Below are positions 1 through 8,346 of a DNA stretch of 51,140 nucleotides, in pieces. How positions within the stretch are numbered: position 1 is the stretch's first letter; each line of letters begins with the position of its first letter. Made by a program: the position numbers and the translations under genes. The notes beneath the pieces are model-generated. The model was not told the origin of the DNA and ran no database searches. It saw nothing but the letters and a program-made list of their open reading frames with translations. The DNA is taken from assembly GCA_009840225.1 (NCBI GenBank), contig VXOE01000215.1:1-51140 (forward strand), given 5' to 3'. The stretch is from Caldilineaceae bacterium SB0662_bin_25. Its GTDB lineage: Bacteria > Chloroflexota > Anaerolineae > Caldilineales > Caldilineaceae.

Positions 1-267
1 CAAAATGACCTTGACGACCCGCTGCGACCAGGATTAACCCCCCACCCCACCCCGCATCTTGGCAGATTCCAAGTATGTGCCAGCGCATGCAAAGGCAGGC
101 GAGGCAGCTCCCATATATCTCCAACGTTCACCGCTATGACCATCGCGAGCCCGCTACAGAAAAACTGACGGTACATTCCACCCAGACAGACCGCACACAG
201 TACACACACAAAACATGGCTTAGTAGTTACCTATTTTCGTGACTGCTAAGTCCTTGCCAGACGGCGC
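1..267. other. intergenic left edge with a weak hairpin
   Basis: No gene is visible here. A 9-bp inverted repeat with one G.T pair (219-227 with 242-250, 14-nt loop) sits 17 bases past the stop of the leftward ligase gene. It could be a weak 3' structure for that transcript, but no T-run follows it on the minus strand. Confidence 0.3.
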
Positions 268-1815
268 TCATGACGCAGAGTGAAGGTTCATTCCTCTCCT
301 CTCTACCCTCTCTCCTCGCATTTGAGCGCCCTCTCTTTCAATCAGGATGGTCGCCACGGCTAGGCCGACAAACATCCAGAACAGAACGGTCATATGCGGA
401 TAGGTTAGATTGAACCAGTAGTGATCGGCAAATCCGCTGACGAGGGCGCCCAGGATAGCGCCGCCGAAGCCGAGCAGCAGTGGTTCTCGCTCGAGCGCAA
501 CACCGGCGCGCCAGGCCGCCGCAAACATGCCTAAAAATCCCGTCATGACCGCGAGAAAGATCAGGAGGCCTATGATGCCCATGTTTTCGGCGACGGTCAG
601 ATAAAACATGCTGACGCCGAGATAGATGTCAATGTCGGGCACGCCGGAAAATCCGACGCCGAAGAGCGGATAGCGGCCGATCAGAATCAGTGCATCCTTG
701 TACTCGCCGAAGCGCATCTGCGTGGCCACGTCCTCGCCGGCCAGCCCCTCCAACAGCCGGGCGACATAGTCCTGGGTTTGCGGAAGGAGAAACAGCATCA
801 AGGCCAGCACACATCCAATGGGCAGGAGACGCCGGTACTTGAGCACCGCGGGTACGAAGAGCGCTGCGGCCATGCCAAAAAGGGCGGAACGGCTGAATGT
901 CCAGTAAAGAGCCAGCACAATGGTCGCGAAGAACAGTACGATCAGCCAGCGTGGGAATAGCGGCAGCGGCGAAATAAGCTGCGGCCCGACCATCGCCGCC
1001 GCCAAAATCATCATGCCCCCCAATACATTCGGGTCGACCGCCGTTCCGATCGCCCGCATCGTGCCGTCCGGGTCGTCTTCGATCCAGCGCAGCGCGCCGA
1101 AGCCGCCCGGATAGTCGAACCGTGCCAGCGCATTCAGCACCCGGACAGTCCAATTTTCAGGAATAACGTAGAACACCACCGCGATCGAGGCGCACGCCCA
1201 CGCCGCCAGGAACAGCCAGCGCGTAACCCACGCCAGCTCTCTCTGCGTGCGAACAGTGTTGATGACGACGAAAAACAGCCCGATGCCGAGCAGGATTTCA
1301 CCAAAGCGGCGGATGATGGTGGTTGTAGGCCGGCTGTGGGACATGCCGTAGATGAAGCTGAAGACCGCCATCAGCATGAACAGCCCAATCAGCAGACCGA
1401 TCGGGGAGATTAGAAACTCCCTGGCCTGCGAGAGTCTCGCTCTCCCCGCGGAGTGGGAAAAGGAAAATCCCGGCCCGCCCGCGACCAGTTTCAAGGCCCA
1501 GACGAAGACAAGAGCGCCGAGCGCAGCATCCAGAAAGGTCGGTTTGAAGCCCAGTCGAAACGGCAGGCTGGCGAACGGCAGGACGAAGACAACGCCAATC
1601 AGGGCCACATAGCCCCAGTGCGTATCCATGAGGATGAGCGTCCCGCCGACAATCGCCGCCGCCAGGACGAGCGCGATCAACGGCCCGGCGATGCCGATCA
1701 GGAGGGCGATGAACAGAGCCCCGGCAGCCAGAATCAGGCCGACCGCGCCCTTCCGCACCAGCGGCCTGGTGGACAATATCGTCTCGGCGAACTGCGAATA
1801 CGCTGTCTGAATCAT
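268..1815 (-). CDS. O-antigen ligase / Wzy-polymerase family membrane protein
   Basis: This 515-residue integral membrane protein has about 11-12 hydrophobic segments. A long soluble loop before the last segments carries the family-typical stretch around [20 protein letters not shown], and the C-terminal half contains TFSRSALFG. These match the O-antigen ligase (RfaL/WaaL, Wzy_C) family, which transfers or polymerises lipid-linked glycans on the outer face of the cytoplasmic membrane. I chose the ATG at 1815 because the longer reading starts with TTG at 1848 and would run through a TATACT promoter-like box. It stands alone at the window edge, so its substrate cannot be read from context. A ligase and a polymerase role cannot be told apart from sequence. 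Confidence 0.8.
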   Translation of the reverse strand: MIQTAYSQFAETILSTRPLVRKGAVGLILAAGALFIALLIGIAGPLIALVLAAAIVGGTLILMDTHWGYVALIGVVFVLPFASLPFRLGFKPTFLDAALGALVFVWALKLVAGGPGFSFSHSAGRARLSQAREFLISPIGLLIGLFMLMAVFSFIYGMSHSRPTTTIIRRFGEILLGIGLFFVVINTVRTQRELAWVTRWLFLAAWACASIAVVFYVIPENWTVRVLNALARFDYPGGFGALRWIEDDPDGTMRAIGTAVDPNVLGGMMILAAAMVGPQLISPLPLFPRWLIVLFFATIVLALYWTFSRSALFGMAAALFVPAVLKYRRLLPIGCVLALMLFLLPQTQDYVARLLEGLAGEDVATQMRFGEYKDALILIGRYPLFGVGFSGVPDIDIYLGVSMFYLTVAENMGIIGLLIFLAVMTGFLGMFAAAWRAGVALEREPLLLGFGGAILGALVSGFADHYWFNLTYPHMTVLFWMFVGLAVATILIEREGAQMRGERVERRGMNLHSAS

Positions 1816-1864
1816 CCACGCAAGTATACCACAGCGACCCCTCACCAATGCTCATACAATGCTG

Positions 1865-1888
1865 GTAGGGGCGTCCTTGTGCCTGCCC
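1865..1888 (+). repeat. GTAGGGGC...CTTGTG...GCCC interspersed repeat, copy 1
   Basis: The copy begins GTAGGGGCGTCCTTGTG and ends GCCTGCCC. It shares the frame of the copies at 1937, 2167 and 3224, but its left arm is degenerate, so the stem is imperfect. Confidence 0.6.
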
Positions 1889-1936
1889 AAATGCTCCCTT
1901 ACAAGCTTTCTTCCCCATCCCGCGCCTCAACCTCCG

Positions 1937-1961
1937 GTAGGGGCAGGCCTTGTGCCTGCCC
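1937..1961 (+). repeat. GTAGGGGC...CTTGTG...GCCC interspersed repeat, copy 2
   Basis: A perfect 8-bp stem (GGGCAGGC with GCCTGCCC) flanks a CTTGT loop and is preceded by GTAG. It has the same layout as the other copies, but the stem sequence differs with compensating changes, which suggests selection on the hairpin or its spread as a REP/MITE-like element. Confidence 0.7.
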
Positions 1962-2069
1962 TGTGCCTCTCCGAAAGCCGCAGAACATGTCCTGCCCCTG
2001 AGGACACAGATTCTCCGCCACATAGCTCCTTCCCCAACCTGTAATGCACCTCCCTGAAAAAGCCGAAAA

Positions 2070-2093
2070 AACACGTCTGATTCGTGTTATACT
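2070..2093 (+). promoter_or_regulatory. dyad AACACG-N7-CGTGTT overlapping a TATACT box
   Basis: A perfect 6-bp inverted repeat (2070-2075 with 2083-2088) runs into TATACT at 2088-2093. The half-site AACACGT recurs at 2437-2443 and 2456-2462, next to the promoter of the gene at 2485. A shared DNA-binding regulator is inferred. No good -35 box is seen 17 bp upstream. Confidence 0.35.
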
Positions 2094-2166
2094 ATCGGCG
2101 GCGGGAACACCCGTCGTCTGTGGAGTGCACAACTGCGTTGAGACTGTTACTTCCGAGCAGCCCAAT

Positions 2167-2191
2167 GTAGGGGCGCCCCTTGTGGGCGCCC
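2167..2191 (+). repeat. GTAGGGGC...CTTGTG...GCCC interspersed repeat, copy 3
   Basis: A perfect 8-bp stem (GGGCGCCC on both sides, itself palindromic) flanks CTTGT, preceded by GTAG. It is one of four clear copies within about 1.4 kb surrounding the gene at 2485-3030. Confidence 0.7.
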
Positions 2192-2400
2192 ACAGCCGGA
2201 TCCAGATGCCTCTTGAATCAATTAGCGATTGCCTGGGCCCTGAGAGACCATTACGTTTGAAAACAGAATATCTGAAGGCGAAAGTACACCGTCGCAAATC
2301 TATGAGCTTCGCGTCAATCCTTTGCCACTGTCCATCCAGATATCGCGAGGGGGATGACTGTAAAATCTCCATTGAGAGCCAAAGAAAAAAGAAAACACTC

Positions 2401-2450
2401 CGTCGAAGTACGTCATAGTCCGTCATAATCCGTCGAAACACGTCCAGACT
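2401..2450 (+). repeat. five tandem 10-bp direct repeats beginning CGTC
   Basis: The units are CGTCGAAGTA, CGTCATAGTC, CGTCATAATC, CGTCGAAACA and CGTCCAGACT, in exact 10-bp register. They end where the -35 box of the next promoter begins. Spacing close to one helical turn places all copies on one face of the DNA, as in operator arrays, iterons or terminase recognition sites. The units are far too short for CRISPR. Confidence 0.65.
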
Positions 2451-2478
2451 TGCAAAACACGTTCATATGTGCTATACT
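2450..2478 (+). promoter_or_regulatory. sigma70-type promoter giving a probable leaderless mRNA
   Basis: TTGCAA (2450-2455), a 17-bp spacer and TATACT (2473-2478) precede the ATG at 2485 by only 6 bp. Transcription would therefore start at or next to the A of the start codon. No Shine-Dalgarno sequence precedes the ATG, consistent with a leaderless message. Confidence 0.6.
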
Positions 2479-2484
2479 CCTGTC

Positions 2485-3030
2485 ATGACCAACGAAACCG
2501 CCCCTAAACCTTGGGAACAGCAGCCCGACGAACCCCCCGAATGGTACGATCGCTTCCACGTCTATCTCAACTTGGGTCCGTCTCGCTCACTGTCAGGTGC
2601 ATTCCGCGCTTGGGCAGGCAGCACTGGTAAACACTCAGGGGTGGTCAGCAATGTGTCCAAAGAATGGAACTGGGTAGAACGCGCTCTGGCCTACGACCAG
2701 GCCGACCGCGAAGAAAAGGCCGCATTCGAGGCCGCCCGTGAAGCCGAAGCCCGCGAACGACGCCTGCACCGCCTGGAGAAAATCATCGAGGACTCCGCTG
2801 CCGCCCTGGATATCGCCGACTTGAAAAACCTTTCCCCACAGGAAGCACGCGCCCTGCTCCCTTCTCTTCGCCTCCTCTTTTCCAGCGCTGTCGAACTCCA
2901 ACGCCGCGAACTGCAGTCCGCCACTGCCTCCGACCACTTCCCCGCTGCCTCCGGCTGGCCGGAATTGGACCCGGAGATAGAGAAAATCCTCGACATGTAC
3001 GCCGATGAAGAGTCAGCAAGTAGTGAGTAA
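2485..3030 (+). CDS. phage terminase small subunit-like / hypothetical DNA-binding protein
   Basis: This 181-residue soluble, charged protein has a motif around residues 20-40 (WYDRF...YLNLGPSRSLSGAFRAW) and a following W-x-x-RA-x-x-YD pattern. These recall the small terminase-like HTH proteins often found alone in Chloroflexota and cyanobacteria. The N-terminal part would be a helix-turn-helix; residues about 75-110 are Glu/Arg-rich and probably a coiled coil. No other phage gene lies nearby, so this is an orphan, perhaps domesticated, copy. An ATG at 2467 is in frame but overlaps the -10 region, so 2485 is preferred. The repeat array just upstream could be its own binding site. The family assignment is from memory of similar proteins and only moderately certain. 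Confidence 0.55.
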   Translation: MTNETAPKPWEQQPDEPPEWYDRFHVYLNLGPSRSLSGAFRAWAGSTGKHSGVVSNVSKEWNWVERALAYDQADREEKAAFEAAREAEARERRLHRLEKIIEDSAAALDIADLKNLSPQEARALLPSLRLLFSSAVELQRRELQSATASDHFPAASGWPELDPEIEKILDMYADEESASSE

Positions 3031-3388
3031 ACTTGCCACTCTCGCAAGAGCCGTGCAGCGCGCTCGCCCCGCCTCGACTTTGCCGCCATCCTTCAGGAAA
3101 TTCGAATCAATTTGGGACATAACCACGATAGGCAATCTGAGTCGGATTGTGGCGGCCCCTGTGGGCGCACTGGTTTTTGCCTCGCACGTGGGCCCTTCCT
3201 GTCCCATTTTGGCCCTGCCTACCGTAGGGGCACCCCTTGTGGGTGCCCTTCAAGGTATGTTCCAGTGACAGAATTCAGAGTCGTTTGCCCGGCTGTGACA
3301 GCCGTTTACAGTTGGGATAACGACGATGAACTGGTAAAATTTAGTGCACTTTCCATGAGATCAATGACGTGATCCGGCGCAATAGGAC
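3031..3388. other. intergenic region before the formate dehydrogenase operon
   Basis: No gene is seen. A degenerate repeat piece lies near 3150-3169 and a full copy at 3224-3248. A possible promoter for the operon is TTGGGA (3312-3317), 17 bp, TAAAAT (3335-3340), about 49 bp before the ATG at 3389; it is only a moderate match. Confidence 0.4.
3224..3248 (+). repeat. GTAGGGGC...CTTGTG...GCCC interspersed repeat, copy 4
   Basis: A perfect 8-bp stem (GGGCACCC with GGGTGCCC) flanks CTTGT, preceded by GTAG. The stem differs from copies 2 and 3 but pairs perfectly. Confidence 0.7.
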
Positions 3389-5113
3389 ATGACCAGACAA
3401 GAGCAGAGATCGGGCGGTTTCACCGAAAATATCGTCGTCGCCGAGACCGATCTGGCCCTTATCGGGCGCTATCGGGACGAACCCGCGCCCCTGCTCCCCA
3501 TCCTCCATGCCTTCCATAATCGTGACGGATTCATTTCACCAGCGGCGATCGAAGCCATCGGCAAGGAACTGCGCATCCCCCTGGCCGACCTGTACGGCAC
3601 AGTCACCTTCTATCACCACTTTGCACGTGAAGAGGGAGGCCTGCAGCGGCCGCGCGTCTGCACCGGGCCCGTCTGCCGCCAGCGCGGCGCGCTTGAGATT
3701 GTCCAAAGCCTCGACGAAGCCGAGGAAATGCCCTGCTCGGGCCGCTGCGACGACCCCGTCCCGCTTCTGATCGGCCACGAAACCTTCGTGGTCAGCCCGC
3801 CGCTCCACACGCTGCAACGGCGGATCTCCTCCCCCTTGCCGGTGCCGAACCCCGGAGGGCGTGAAGAATGCGTCTTCGCCGAGATCCGCCAACCGGAGCG
3901 CGAATGCCTGGACGGCTACCGCCGCAGCGGCGGCTACGACGCCTTGACCCAGGCTGTGGAGAAGCAGAGCCCGAGCGGTGTGATCGACGTGCTGAAGGAA
4001 TCAAAGCTGGCCGGCCGCGGCGGCGCCGGATTCCCCACCGGCATGAAGTGGCAGTTCGTGCGCGAGGCGCCGCGCGCGCCCAAGAGCATCGTCTGCAACG
4101 CCGATGAAGGCGAACCGGGCTGCTTCAAAGACCGGGCGCTCATGGACCATGACCCCTTCGCCGTTATCGAGGGCATGACCCTGGCAGGCTACGCCACCGG
4201 CGCCGACCGCGGATTCCTCTATCTGCGCTACGAATACCCGGAAACCAACGCCCGCCTGGAAGAGGCTATCGAGGCCGCCGAAGAGGCCGGGCTGCTGGGG
4301 GAGGACATTCTCGGCAGCGGCTTCAACTTCCGTCTGTATCTGCGGCGAGGCGCGGGCGCCTACATCTGCGGCGAGGAGGGCTCACTCCTCAACAGCCTGG
4401 AAGGCAAACACCCTTTCCCCCGCAACCGCCCACCCTTCCCGACCACGCACGGCTTCGACAACCTGCCCACTGCCGTCAACAACGTGGAAACCCTGTGCGC
4501 AGTGCCGCAGATCCTGCGGCGCGGCGCTGAATGGTATCAGGGGCTGGGCCTGGGCGACCATGCCGGCACCAAGGTGATCAGCCTCTCCGGCGACGTGCAG
4601 CGTCCCGGCAACTACGAAGTGCCTTTTGGGTTGCCGCTGCGGACGCTGCTCTACGACTGGGCCGGCGGCCCGCTGCCGGGGCGCTCATTTCAGGCCGCGA
4701 CCATGGCCGGGCTTTCGGGCGGATTCCTGGCCAGCGACGCGCTGGAGACGGTCACGCTCGACGAGCCCAGTATCCGGGCGGCCGGATCGATGCTGGGCGC
4801 AGGCGGGATAATCATCTTCGACGACAGCCGCGATATAGTGGACGCGGCCCGGCAGGCGATGGAGTTCTTTGCCCACGAGAGCTGCGGCAAATGTTTCCCC
4901 TGCCGCATCGGTACGCAGCGCCTGCTCGAACGCCTGTCGGGAGACGGCCCCGGCGACCTTGACAGTTGGCGGCGCGAGATCGGCGACATCGGCGATGTCC
5001 TGGAGCTGAGCGCCTGCGGGTTGGGTATCGCCGCGGGATTTGTCAGCGACAGCCTGCTGCGGAACTTCCCCGAGCAGGTGGCGGAGTTTCGGGATGAACG
5101 GAACCTTTCGTGA
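3389..5113 (+). CDS. NAD(H)-binding diaphorase subunit of formate dehydrogenase, NuoE-NuoF fusion
   Basis: This 574-residue fusion carries a NuoE-like thioredoxin-fold [2Fe-2S] domain at about 10-135, with ligands C91, C96, C116 and C120. A NuoF-like domain follows from about 165. It has the FMN/NAD glycine-rich motif GRGGAGFPTG near residue 209, CNADEGEPG near 232, and the [4Fe-4S] motif ESCGKCFPC near 497 with its fourth Cys near 542. In FdsG/FdsB or HoxE/HoxF systems these are separate proteins or domains; here they are fused. It would pass electrons from the ferredoxin subunit to FMN and NAD+. It leads the formate dehydrogenase cluster, and its last 20 bases overlap the following antitoxin gene. 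A purely hydrogenase role is unlikely because fdhA and fdhD follow. Confidence 0.9.
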   Translation: MTRQEQRSGGFTENIVVAETDLALIGRYRDEPAPLLPILHAFHNRDGFISPAAIEAIGKELRIPLADLYGTVTFYHHFAREEGGLQRPRVCTGPVCRQRGALEIVQSLDEAEEMPCSGRCDDPVPLLIGHETFVVSPPLHTLQRRISSPLPVPNPGGREECVFAEIRQPERECLDGYRRSGGYDALTQAVEKQSPSGVIDVLKESKLAGRGGAGFPTGMKWQFVREAPRAPKSIVCNADEGEPGCFKDRALMDHDPFAVIEGMTLAGYATGADRGFLYLRYEYPETNARLEEAIEAAEEAGLLGEDILGSGFNFRLYLRRGAGAYICGEEGSLLNSLEGKHPFPRNRPPFPTTHGFDNLPTAVNNVETLCAVPQILRRGAEWYQGLGLGDHAGTKVISLSGDVQRPGNYEVPFGLPLRTLLYDWAGGPLPGRSFQAATMAGLSGGFLASDALETVTLDEPSIRAAGSMLGAGGIIIFDDSRDIVDAARQAMEFFAHESCGKCFPCRIGTQRLLERLSGDGPGDLDSWRREIGDIGDVLELSACGLGIAAGFVSDSLLRNFPEQVAEFRDERNLS

Positions 5114-5321
5114 ATTACGTGATGCAGCAGAGTTCGTTGTTGATGCACAAGGCAGGCGAAAGGCCGTGCTGTTGGACTACGCTGTCTGGAAAAAGCTCAT
5201 GTACCAGATAGAGGATATGGAAGACAGCGCAGAAATTGAAGCTTCCCGGACGAGTGGTGAGGAAACTGTCCCTTGGGAGGAAGCAAAGGCGGAATTGCGC
5301 GCCAAGGGTATCAATGTGTGA
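5094..5321 (+). CDS. orphan Phd/YefM-type antitoxin-like protein
   Basis: This 75-residue acidic protein contains the block FVVDAQGRRKAVLLDYAVW, typical of small Chloroflexota/cyanobacterial antitoxin-like proteins, followed by an E/D-rich tail ending near WEEAKAELRAKG. A GGAG lies 7 bp before the ATG at 5094. The start lies inside the end of the NuoE-NuoF gene in another frame, so translation may be coupled. No toxin gene follows: only 80 bases separate it from the next subunit, and the reading frame there (to about 5448) has no RelE/ParE or PIN features. It is either a solitary antitoxin or the remnant of a module inserted into the operon. Confidence 0.7.
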   Translation: MNGTFRELRDAAEFVVDAQGRRKAVLLDYAVWKKLMYQIEDMEDSAEIEASRTSGEETVPWEEAKAELRAKGINV

Positions 5322-5401
5322 TGCTCAGTTCGAGCAGCATTATTTCGTAAATCTACCTGTTGACTTAAGCGAGATTAACGTCGAACGATGGGAAAGACTT
5401 T

Positions 5402-6103
5402 ATGCAGTCGGTGAACGAGTCGCAGCAGCAACCCACGCTGACACTTGACGGTGAAGAGATTGTCTTCACGCCCGGCGAGACGGTTTATGAAGTGGCGACG
5501 CGGGCCGGGAAGTCCGTGCCGACGCTCTGCTATGACCCGCGGCTGGAGGCTTTCGGCAGCTGCCGGCTGTGCGTAGTGGAGGTTGAAGGGCAGCGGGTGC
5601 CGGTGGCCTCGTGCACGACTCGGGCGGAGGACGGTATGGAGGTCACGACCGCGTCCGCGAAGGTGGAAGAGCTGCGGCGCACGCTGCTGGAGCTGGTTGC
5701 GTCCGAGAACCGCGAGGTGACGGTTGACGCGCTGCGGGGCGTGGCTTCGCAGGAGCTGGGTACGCTCGTCGAACGCTACGACGCCGGCCGCGGCCGCTTT
5801 GCCGGCGCGCAGTCGGGCGCCAGCCGTCCGGACGACACCAACCCGTTCATCCTGCGCGACTACGACCTCTGTATCTCCTGCTACCGCTGTGTGCGCGTCT
5901 GCGCCGAGCAGGAGGGCGACTACGCCATCAGCGTCGCCAACCGCGGCTTTGACACCCAGATCACGGTCGAGTTCGGCGGCCATCTGCAGGACTCGGCCTG
6001 CACCTTCTGCGGCCAGTGCGTGCAGACCTGCCCGACCGGCGCACTGGCCGACAAGAAGGCGCTGCGCTTCGCCGGCGACGGTACATTGAACGGCGGAAGC
6101 TAA
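5402..6103 (+). CDS. iron-sulfur electron-transfer subunit of formate dehydrogenase (NuoG N-terminus/HoxU-like)
   Basis: The protein has 233 residues. A plant-type [2Fe-2S] domain comes first with C43, C54, C57 and C71 in canonical spacing. Two [4Fe-4S] ferredoxin motifs follow: C157, C160, C163, C167 and C200, C203, C206, C210. The intervening His/Cys3 cluster domain present in NuoG and most FdhA N-termini is reduced: no cysteine lies between C71 and C157. It should wire the catalytic subunit to the FMN subunit encoded upstream. GGGAAAG precedes the ATG at 5402 by about 8 bp. The next gene starts 53 bp downstream, so the genes are probably co-transcribed. Confidence 0.88.
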   Translation: MQSVNESQQQPTLTLDGEEIVFTPGETVYEVATRAGKSVPTLCYDPRLEAFGSCRLCVVEVEGQRVPVASCTTRAEDGMEVTTASAKVEELRRTLLELVASENREVTVDALRGVASQELGTLVERYDAGRGRFAGAQSGASRPDDTNPFILRDYDLCISCYRCVRVCAEQEGDYAISVANRGFDTQITVEFGGHLQDSACTFCGQCVQTCPTGALADKKALRFAGDGTLNGGS

Positions 6104-6156
6104 CCCGTAAGAGGCGTCGCGTCTCTACGCACTCTCCTTGTCAAAAGGACTCTTCG

Positions 6157-8247
6157 ATGAACGTTACCAATTCTGAAACCAAGACAACCCGGACCATTTG
6201 CGGCTACTGCGGCGTCGGCTGCTCGCTGGACCTGGTGACCCGCGACAACCGTATCATCGCGGTGCATCCGGACTTCGACGGCCCGGCCAACCAGGGTGCG
6301 CTCTGCGTCAAAGGCCAGTTCGCCTACGACTACGTCCATCACCCGGACCGGCTCACCCACCCGCTCGTGCGCGACGAGGCGGGTCAGCTTCAGCGGGCGA
6401 CCTGGGACGAGGCATTGCAGAGGGCGGCGCAGGGCTTCATGGATGTGGAGCAGAGGCATGGGCGCCACGCTGTCTACGGTGTCGCCTCCGGCCGCACGCC
6501 CAGCGAAGCCAACTACATGATGCAGAAGTTCATCCGCGTGGGGTTCGGCACAAGCTATATCGATAACTGTAGCCGGGCTTGACACGCCCCCACAGTCGCC
6601 GGTCTGGCGGCAACAATCGGTCGGGGCGCCATGTCCAATCCGCTCGCGGACATGGAAAAGCCGGACGTGATCTTCTGCATCGGCACAAACATGACGGAGG
6701 CCCACCCGGTCGCGGCCACCCGTCTGAAGAAGGCGCTGGCACGCGGGGCCAGGATGATCGTGGCCGACCCGCGGCGCATCCGCCTGGCCGAGATGGCCGA
6801 CCTCTACCTGCCGATCCGCGTGGGCAGCGATACCGCGCTGTTGCTGGGCATGGCGCACGTGATCGTGCGCGAGGGGCTGGCCGACAGCGAGTTTATCGCC
6901 ACCCGGACCGAGGGCTACGACGAGCTGGTCGATCATCTGCAGGAGAAGACCCCCGAGTGGGCCGAGAGTATCACCGGCGTACCCGCGGCGCTGATCGAAG
7001 AGGCGGCTGTCCTCTACGGCTCAAGCGACAAGGCCGCCATCTACTATACACTCGGTATAACGGAACATATCTGCGGCGTGGAGAACGTGCAGAGCCTCTG
7101 CAACCTGGCGCTGCTGACCGGCAACTTCGGCCGCGAGGGCACCGGCGTCAACCCGATGCGCGGGCAGAACAACATCCAGGGCGCCGGTGACAGCGGCGCC
7201 CTGCCCAACAACTACCCCGGCTTCCAACCGGTGGACGATGCCGCCAACCGGGCCAAGTTCGAAAAAGCCTACGGGCGCAAGATGGACCTGGAAAAAGGAA
7301 TCACCAAGGTGACGGCCCTGGACCAGTGCGGCGACAGGATCTTCGCCATGCTCATCGACGGCGAGAACACCGTCGTCTCCGATCCGGACCAGGAGCACTG
7401 CATCCACGCCCTGAAAAGCCTTGAGCACCTGGTCGTGATCGATATCTTTCTGACCGAGACGGCTGAGCTTGCCGACGTAGTCCTGCCGGCTACGTCGTGG
7501 GCGGAAACCGACGGCAATTTCGTCAATACCGAGCGCCGCATCCAGCGGGTACGCAAGGCTGTCGAGCCGCCGGGCGAGGCCAGACCCGACTGGTGGATCA
7601 TCGGTCAGATCGCCCAGCGCATGGGCATGAGCGGGATGGATTTCGACTCGCCGGTGCCCATTTTTAACGAGCTCTGCGAGCTGTCGCCGATTTACGCCGG
7701 CATCGACTGGGACTTGGCCGAAGGCGGCCAGTACCAGTGGCCGATCCCCTACCGGGGGCATCCCGGCACGCCGCGTCTGCACGAAGGCGAGTTCATCAAC
7801 GGGCGCGGCAAGTTCAGCTTCACCGACTACCGCGATCCGGCGGAAACGATCGATGAGGACTACCCGCTGTGGCTGACGACAGGGCGCCGGCTGGAGAGCT
7901 ACCATACACGCACCCAGACCGGAAGATCGGAGGGCATCAACCAGCTGCTACCCGAGGAGACGCTGGAGGTGCATCCGAGCGACGCCGCCCGCTACGGCCT
8001 TCACGACGGCGGCTGGGCCAGGATGAGCAGCCGGCGAGGGGCAGTGGACGTGAAAGTAGAGACGACGCGGCGCTCACCGCAGGGGACTGTGTTCGCCAGT
8101 TTTTCCTTTGCCGAAGTGCCGATCAACGTGCTGACCGGTTCGGGCTACGATCCGATTACGCATACCGCGGAGTTGAAGGTCTGCCCGGTGCACGTGGAAC
8201 CGATTGCAGAGGGTGCTAAGTTGGCAGCCGATTTAGTCGGTGAATAG
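6157..8247 (+). CDS. fdhA: formate dehydrogenase catalytic subunit, selenocysteine-containing
   Basis: This reads as one 696-residue protein if the in-frame TGA at 6580-6582 is decoded as selenocysteine (residue 142). Before it lie the [4Fe-4S] ligands C15, C18, C22 and C50, with K52 in the VKGQ motif. The flanking residues (DNCSRA, Sec, HAPTVAGLAATIG) match the family active site (ARV-U-HGPSVAGL in E. coli FdhF). The rest is a full molybdopterin oxidoreductase with two MGD-binding parts and the C-terminal Mopterin-binding domain (TGRRLESYHTRTQTGRS near 583). It oxidises formate to CO2 at a Mo or W bis-MGD centre and passes electrons to the iron-sulfur and FMN subunits upstream. AAGGA precedes the ATG at 6157 by 7 bp. 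Automated callers would split it into two pieces. Confidence 0.93.
6580..6611 (+). promoter_or_regulatory. selenocysteine UGA codon and bacterial SECIS element
   Basis: TGA at 6580-6582 is followed after 12 bases by a 6-bp stem (GTCGCC 6595-6600 with GGCGGC 6606-6611, one G.T pair) closing the loop GGTCT (6601-6605). The distance and the GGTCT loop correspond to the SelB-binding hairpin of E. coli fdhF. It should recruit SelB with selenocysteyl-tRNA during translation. Confidence 0.88.
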
Positions 8248-8346
8248 GCAGCAGATGGGATAGGAAGCGCTTGCGGCGTCGTCGCTGACTTGATCTGCTT
8301 GACAGTTACACTCTTGCTTCACAATTGAACAAGCCGGAGGCATTCC

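Larger units (their letters stand above)
1816..2484. other. intergenic region rich in hairpin repeats and promoter elements
   Basis: No convincing gene lies here. The apparent rightward reading frame at 2044-2418 is mostly translated repeat sequence. The region holds three GTAGGGGC-type hairpin repeats, a dyad overlapping a TATACT box, a five-copy 10-bp direct repeat and a promoter for the next gene. Each is listed separately. Confidence 0.6.

Noticed and set aside
2044-2418. Rightward protein-coding gene
   Set aside because: Its product is largely translated hairpin repeat and promoter sequence, with no family features.
2401-2450. CRISPR array
   Set aside because: Units are 10 bp with no spacers and no cas genes nearby; a protein-binding array fits better.
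5236-5448. Toxin partner of the orphan antitoxin
   Set aside because: The frame overlaps the antitoxin and the next subunit, starts without a ribosome-binding site and has no toxin motif.
6580-6582. Nonsense mutation making fdhA a pseudogene
   Set aside because: The codon sits precisely at the known selenocysteine position, is followed by a SECIS-like hairpin, and the frame and all motifs continue intact to 8247.
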